NCBI GenBank assembly: GCA_014378125.1
Contig: JACMOG010000817.1
Coordinates: 1-9,990, forward strand
Length of the DNA stretch: 9,990 nucleotides
Direction of reading: 5' to 3'
From: Vitreoscilla sp.
GTDB lineage: Bacteria; Pseudomonadota; Gammaproteobacteria; Burkholderiales; Burkholderiaceae
Shown: one piece after another, positions 6,820-9,990 of the stretch
How the letters are laid out: each line of letters opens with the position of its first letter
Numbering within the stretch: the first letter of the stretch is position 1
Notes under the pieces: model-generated
The model's input: only the letters and a program-made list of their open reading frames with translations
Databases searched by the model: none
Told to the model about the DNA's origin: nothing
Position numbers and translations under genes: made by a program

Positions 6820-9207
6820 ATGAGCGAACCTGACCGCCTGCCTGCGAAACTTCCCTCTCCGCCGCCCCGTGGCGGGGCCTCCGGCCATTGGGCGGCAAGG
6901 GCTGCGCGGGCCTTGTTGCGCGGCCTCACGACATTTGTCGGCGGGGTGTTGGCGTTGTTACTCGGTGTTGCAATCTGCGTCGCGATCGGGCTTGCTGTCG
7001 CGTATCCCAAGATGCCCGAGCTGAGCGCCCTGACCGATTACCGCCCGAAATTACCGTTACGGGTTTTTTCTTCTGATGGGACGCTTCTTGGGGAATATGG
7101 TGAGGAAAGGAGACAGTTCGTCCCGATCGCCCAGATCCCGAAGGTCATGCGCGACGCCGTACTGGCCATCGAGGACGCGCGTTTCTACCACCACGGGGGC
7201 GTCGACTACCTCGGCGTGATCCGCGCCGGCCTAGCCAACGTCGGCGAGGCGCGCAGCCAGGGCGCCTCCACCATCACGATGCAGGTGGCACGCAACTTCT
7301 ACCTGTCCACCGAAAAGACGTTTACCCGCAAGCTCTACGAGATTTTGCTGGCGCTGCGCATCGAGTCGCAATTGAGCAAGGACCAGATTCTTGAGCTGTA
7401 CATGAACCAGATTTATCTGGGCCAGCGTGCGTACGGCTTCGCTTCCGCCAGCGAAATCTATTTCGGCAAACCGCTCAAGGACATCACCATCGGCGAGGCC
7501 GCGATGCTCGCCGGACTGCCCAAGGCGCCTTCCAGCTACAACCCGATCGCCAACCCGAAGCGCGCCACGGTGCGCCAGCAGTACATCATCGATCGAATGT
7601 TCGAGAACGGTTTCATCACCGAGGACGAGCGCAAGGCTGCGCATGCCCAGGTCTTGATATACCGGGCACCGAGCGAGTCGCCGATCCACGCGGAATACGT
7701 GGCCGAGATGGCCCGTCAACTCGTCTTCGCGCAATACGGCGACGAAGCCTATACCCGCGGACTCAATGTCACGCTGACGGTCAATTCCACGGACCAGTTG
7801 TCTGCTTACCACGCTCTCAGGCGAGGGATCATGGACTTCGAGCGGCGGCAGCAATTCCGGGGCCCGGAAGGTTATGTCGACCTGCCGGCCGACCCGAAGG
7901 CGCTCGACGCTCGAATCGCGGAGGCGCTCGCCGACCATCCCGACAACGACGACCTGAAGGCCGCGGTGGTGCTCGAGGCTTCGCCCCGCAAGGTGCTGGC
8001 GGTGTTGCAGTCGGGCGACACCATCACCATCACCGGCGACGGCCTGAAGCCCGTCACCTCGGGCCTGGCGCCCAAGGCCGACCCGAAGGTGCAGATCCGC
8101 CCGGGCGCCATCGTGCGCGCGATGAAGACCGACAAGGGCGACTGGACGCTCACCCAGCAGCCCGAGGTGGAGGGCGCCTTCGTCGCCACCGAGCCCGCCA
8201 CCGGAGCCATCCGCGCGCTGGTGGGCGGCTTCGACTACGGCAAGAACAAGTTCAACCACGTGATCCAGGCCTGGCGCCAGCCGGGCTCCAGCTTCAAGCC
8301 GTTCATCTATTCGAGCGCGATCGAGAAGGGCTTCAACGGCGCCACCGTGGTCAACGACGCGCCCCTGTTCTTCGACGCCGGCACCACCGGCAGCCAGCCG
8401 TGGGAGCCGAAGAACTACGACGGCAAGTTCGAAGGCCCGATGACGCTGCGCAACGCGCTGGCCAAGTCCAAGAACATGGTGTCGATCCGCATCCTGCAGT
8501 CGGTGGGACCGGCCTACGCGCAGCAGTGGATCTCGCGCTTCGGCTTCGACCCCGAGAAGCACCCGCCCTACCTCACGATGGCGCTGGGCTCGGGCTCGGT
8601 CACGCCGATCCAGATGTCCACCGCGTACGGCGTGTTCGCCACGGGCGGCTACCGCGTCAACCCCGTCCTCATCCTGCGGGTGACCGATTCGCGCGGCAAG
8701 GTGCTGCACGAGGAGCACCCCAAGCCGTTCACCGACGACATGCGCGCCATCGAGCCGCGCAACGCGTTCATGATCGAGTCGCTGCTTTATACGGTCGCCC
8801 ACAACGGCACCGCCGCCCGGGCGGGTTCCACGCTGAAGCGCGCCGACGTGTACGGCAAGACCGGCACCACCAACGACTCGATGGACGCGTGGTTCTGCGG
8901 CTTCCAGCCGTCGCTGGCCGCCGTGGTGTGGATCGGCTACGACAACCCGCGCAAGCTGGGCGACCGCGAGACCGGCGGCGGCCTGGCGCTGCCGGTGTGG
9001 ATCGAGTTCATGCAGACCGCGTTGAAGGACGTGCCGCAGGAGCCGCTCACCCCGCCCGAAGGCGTGATGAACGTCAACGGCGAGTGGTACTACAACGAGT
9101 TCGGGCCCGCCAGCGGGGTGAGCGGACTCGGGCTGGACGACAAGGCGCCGCAGTCGACCGACGACGAGAAGAAGAGCATCCTGGATCTCTTCAAGACCGG
9201 CAACTGA
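6820..9207 (+). CDS. mrcA: Bifunctional class A penicillin-binding protein 1A
   Basis: This enzyme polymerises lipid II into glycan strands and cross-links the peptides, acting in the periplasm while anchored in the inner membrane. The 795-residue protein has a Pro-rich cytoplasmic tail, one transmembrane helix (about 34-62) and a family 51 glycosyltransferase domain (about 90-265). That domain has catalytic Glu118 in AIEDARFYHHGG, then GASTITMQVARNFYL, Glu174 in TRKLYEILLALRIE, and MNQIYLGQRAYGFASAS. A linker/OB-like region follows, then the transpeptidase domain: SSFK with catalytic Ser490 and Lys493, SKN at 550-552, and KTGTT at 680-684. Length and motifs match Gram-negative PBP1A (ponA/mrcA). 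All catalytic motifs are intact. It stands alone on the plus strand, with its own promoter, divergent from pilM and convergent with cyaY. Confidence 0.97.
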   Translation: MSEPDRLPAKLPSPPPRGGASGHWAARAARALLRGLTTFVGGVLALLLGVAICVAIGLAVAYPKMPELSALTDYRPKLPLRVFSSDGTLLGEYGEERRQFVPIAQIPKVMRDAVLAIEDARFYHHGGVDYLGVIRAGLANVGEARSQGASTITMQVARNFYLSTEKTFTRKLYEILLALRIESQLSKDQILELYMNQIYLGQRAYGFASASEIYFGKPLKDITIGEAAMLAGLPKAPSSYNPIANPKRATVRQQYIIDRMFENGFITEDERKAAHAQVLIYRAPSESPIHAEYVAEMARQLVFAQYGDEAYTRGLNVTLTVNSTDQLSAYHALRRGIMDFERRQQFRGPEGYVDLPADPKALDARIAEALADHPDNDDLKAAVVLEASPRKVLAVLQSGDTITITGDGLKPVTSGLAPKADPKVQIRPGAIVRAMKTDKGDWTLTQQPEVEGAFVATEPATGAIRALVGGFDYGKNKFNHVIQAWRQPGSSFKPFIYSSAIEKGFNGATVVNDAPLFFDAGTTGSQPWEPKNYDGKFEGPMTLRNALAKSKNMVSIRILQSVGPAYAQQWISRFGFDPEKHPPYLTMALGSGSVTPIQMSTAYGVFATGGYRVNPVLILRVTDSRGKVLHEEHPKPFTDDMRAIEPRNAFMIESLLYTVAHNGTAARAGSTLKRADVYGKTGTTNDSMDAWFCGFQPSLAAVVWIGYDNPRKLGDRETGGGLALPVWIEFMQTALKDVPQEPLTPPEGVMNVNGEWYYNEFGPASGVSGLGLDDKAPQSTDDEKKSILDLFKTGN

Positions 9208-9243
9208 CCGGCCTTCCGGACCGTGGCCAGCGCGAGGGTTTCG

Positions 9244-9591
9244 TCAGGCGGGCGCGAAGCGCAGCGCCTGGCCGCCCTGCCGGCTGGCCTCCTCGGACAG
9301 CCGGGCGAAGAACTCCACGCCGTCGCGGGTGTCGCGCCACGCGCCGCCGTCCAGCTTGAAGTGGAAGCCGCCGTTGCGCGCCGCCAGCCAGATCTCGTGC
9401 AGCGGCGGCTGCTTGTTGACCACGATCTTGCTGCGGTCGGGGAACTCGAGCTCCACCAGGCTGCCGGCGCGATGGGTGTCGATATCGACGACGCCCTGCT
9501 GCAGCCAGTCGTCGCACTGGCGCTCGATGGCGGCCAGCAGGCGCTCGGCCGCGGCCTGGTACTCGGTGTCTTGCAGCGTCGGGGTCGACAT
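9244..9591 (-). CDS. cyaY: Iron-sulfur cluster assembly protein CyaY (bacterial frataxin)
   Basis: CyaY binds iron and the IscS cysteine desulfurase and modulates iron-sulfur cluster assembly in the cytoplasm. The 115-residue protein is slightly longer than the usual 106-109. It has the frataxin pattern: an acidic N-terminal helix (EYQAAAERLLAAIERQCDDW), strand VELEFPDRSKIVVNKQ, the conserved PPLHEIWLAARNGGFHF with its tryptophan, then DGGAWRDTRDGVEFFARL. ATG 9591 fits the family N-terminus. The gene is convergent with PBP1A (36 bp between the stops) and divergent from lptM with only 18 bp between the starts, so its promoter must overlap the lptM coding region. I see no convincing intrinsic terminator in the PBP1A-cyaY gap. 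Confidence 0.95.
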   Translation of the reverse strand: MSTPTLQDTEYQAAAERLLAAIERQCDDWLQQGVVDIDTHRAGSLVELEFPDRSKIVVNKQPPLHEIWLAARNGGFHFKLDGGAWRDTRDGVEFFARLSEEASRQGGQALRFAPA

Positions 9592-9597
9592 GGTCGA

Positions 9598-9603
9598 TAG
9601 AAT
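9598..9603 (+). promoter_or_regulatory. Possible -10 element of lptM
   Basis: TAGAAT matches five of six bases of the sigma-70 -10 consensus and ends 6 nt before ATG 9610, so the transcript would begin at or next to the start codon. This agrees with the lack of a visible Shine-Dalgarno. No good -35 lies at 17 bp; TTGCAG at 9571-9576 is 21 bp away. Confidence 0.35.
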
Positions 9604-9609
9604 CCGTGG

Positions 9610-9990
9610 ATGAATGAAAGCCAGGGTTCGAGTTTAGCGGGGCGTCGCGCCCCTGCGCCCCGTGCAGTCTTGGGCGGTGCGCTGGCCCTCGCGTTCGCCG
9701 TTGTCCTGGCGGGCTGCGGCCAGAAGGGCCCGCTGTTCCTGCCGGACCCGGGCGGCCCGGCGGCACGGCCCGCGGCCAGCGCGGCCAGCGCGGCCAGCGC
9801 GGCCAGCGCGCCCAGCGCGCCCAGCGCGCCCAGCGCGAACTGTGTCGCGAAATGCGCCGCGAGTTGCCGCTTTTGGCGAGTTCCTCGAAGTCAAGGCGGT
9901 GCTGGGCTACGCGGCCAAGCCGGCCTGATCAGGCGCGCGGTCGGCCCGGGTTCAGCCCGCGGCCGGCCAGCGCACGCTGACCGCCAGGCC
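9610..9990 (+). CDS. lptM: LptM-like lipoprotein with Ala/Ser/Pro repeat tail; 3' end uncertain
   Basis: LptM (YifL/LppL family) is a small outer-membrane lipoprotein that assists maturation of the LPS translocon LptD. The protein starts MNESQGSSLAGRRAPAPRA, then has a hydrophobic signal segment (about 20-35) ending in the lipobox LAGC (Cys36) followed directly by the family signature GCGQKGPLFLPDPG. Next comes a tail with AAS repeated four times and APS three times. From about 9841 the frame stays open to the window edge, but it becomes rich in Cys, Arg and Gly and uses codons rare elsewhere here (TGT, CGA, CTA, AGT), so it is probably not real coding sequence. A one-base shift near the repeat would instead end the protein at TGA 9926-9928. 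The identity of the N-terminal half is solid; the end is not. It is divergent from cyaY, as in many proteobacteria. Confidence 0.7.
   Translation, partial: MNESQGSSLAGRRAPAPRAVLGGALALAFAVVLAGCGQKGPLFLPDPGGPAARPAASAASAASAASAPSAPSAPSANCVAKCAASCRFWRVPRSQGGAGLRGQAGLIRRAVGPGSARGRPAHADRQA
9772..9834 (+). repeat. Seven-copy 9-bp tandem repeat in lptM
   Basis: Four copies of GCGGCCAGC (9772-9807) are followed by three copies of GCGCCCAGC (9808-9834), in frame with lptM and encoding AAS x4 then APS x3. Each unit is three codons, so loss or gain of units keeps the frame. The repeat is a likely length-variable spacer and also a likely spot for sequencing or assembly error. Confidence 0.9.
9952..9990 (-). 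CDS. Possible C-terminal tail of a sensor histidine kinase
   Basis: Read on the minus strand, the last 39 bases encode GLAVSVRWPAAG followed by TGA (9952-9954). This resembles the end of many histidine kinase ATPase domains, where a Gly-rich loop leads into a final strand ending in a hydrophobic-Pro tail. Only twelve residues are visible, so the assignment is tentative. The gene would be convergent with lptM. Confidence 0.3.
   Translation of the reverse strand, partial: GLAVSVRWPAAG

Noticed and set aside
7231..8802. 523-codon minus-strand open frame antisense to PBP1A
   Set aside because: It mirrors the PBP1A codons, is rich in Arg, Gly, His and Val without domain motifs, and overlaps catalytic regions of a well-conserved gene.
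9208..9243. Intrinsic terminator between PBP1A and cyaY
   Set aside because: Only 4-bp pairings such as CCGG/CCGG are present and no T-run follows in either direction.
9772..9834. CRISPR-like array
   Set aside because: Units are 9 bp, contiguous and without spacers, and they are in frame with lptM. This is a coding tandem repeat.

Overview
The window is GC-rich proteobacterial DNA, most likely from a betaproteobacterium of the order Burkholderiales (Comamonadaceae or a close relative). This placement rests on gene content (a pilMNOPQ cluster divergent from a class A PBP1A gene, followed by cyaY and an LptM-type lipoprotein gene) and on protein character. It was not tested by any search.

Region by region. 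Positions 1-1444 (minus strand) hold the N-terminal part of a secreted lipoprotein built of immunoglobulin-like domains with a D/N-rich, probably calcium-binding, segment. The gene runs off the left edge. Positions 1455-6562 (minus strand) hold a complete type IV pilus alignment and secretin cluster, transcribed pilM-pilN-pilO-pilP-pilQ. Adjacent genes overlap by 4 nt or lie 2 nt apart, and each start has a good Shine-Dalgarno sequence, so this looks like one translationally coupled operon. The Ig-like lipoprotein gene follows pilQ by only about 10 nt on the same strand and may be its distal member. Positions 6563-6819 are a 257-bp divergent control region with a perfect -10 hexamer facing PBP1A and three short inverted repeats. 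Positions 6820-9207 (plus strand) encode a full-length bifunctional peptidoglycan synthase, PBP1A. Positions 9244-9591 (minus strand) encode CyaY (bacterial frataxin). Positions from 9610 (plus strand) encode an LptM-like lipoprotein with an in-frame 9-bp tandem repeat; its frame reaches the window edge without a stop and stops looking coding after the repeat. The last 39 bases may hold the C-terminal tail of a minus-strand protein resembling a sensor histidine kinase.

How the genes work together. PilM (cytoplasmic), PilN and PilO (inner membrane) and PilP (inner-membrane lipoprotein) form the alignment complex that connects the pilus motor to the PilQ secretin in the outer membrane. PBP1A builds the peptidoglycan that this machine must cross, and the divergent pilM/PBP1A arrangement is common in proteobacteria. 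CyaY (iron-sulfur cluster assembly) and LptM (LPS translocon maturation) are housekeeping genes.

Most of the window is well-understood core machinery. The parts worth a second look are the Ig-like lipoprotein attached to the pilus operon, the repeat and frame anomaly in lptM, the apparent absence of lysA after lptM, and the inverted repeats in the divergent promoter region. I saw no mobile element, CRISPR array, tRNA or rRNA.
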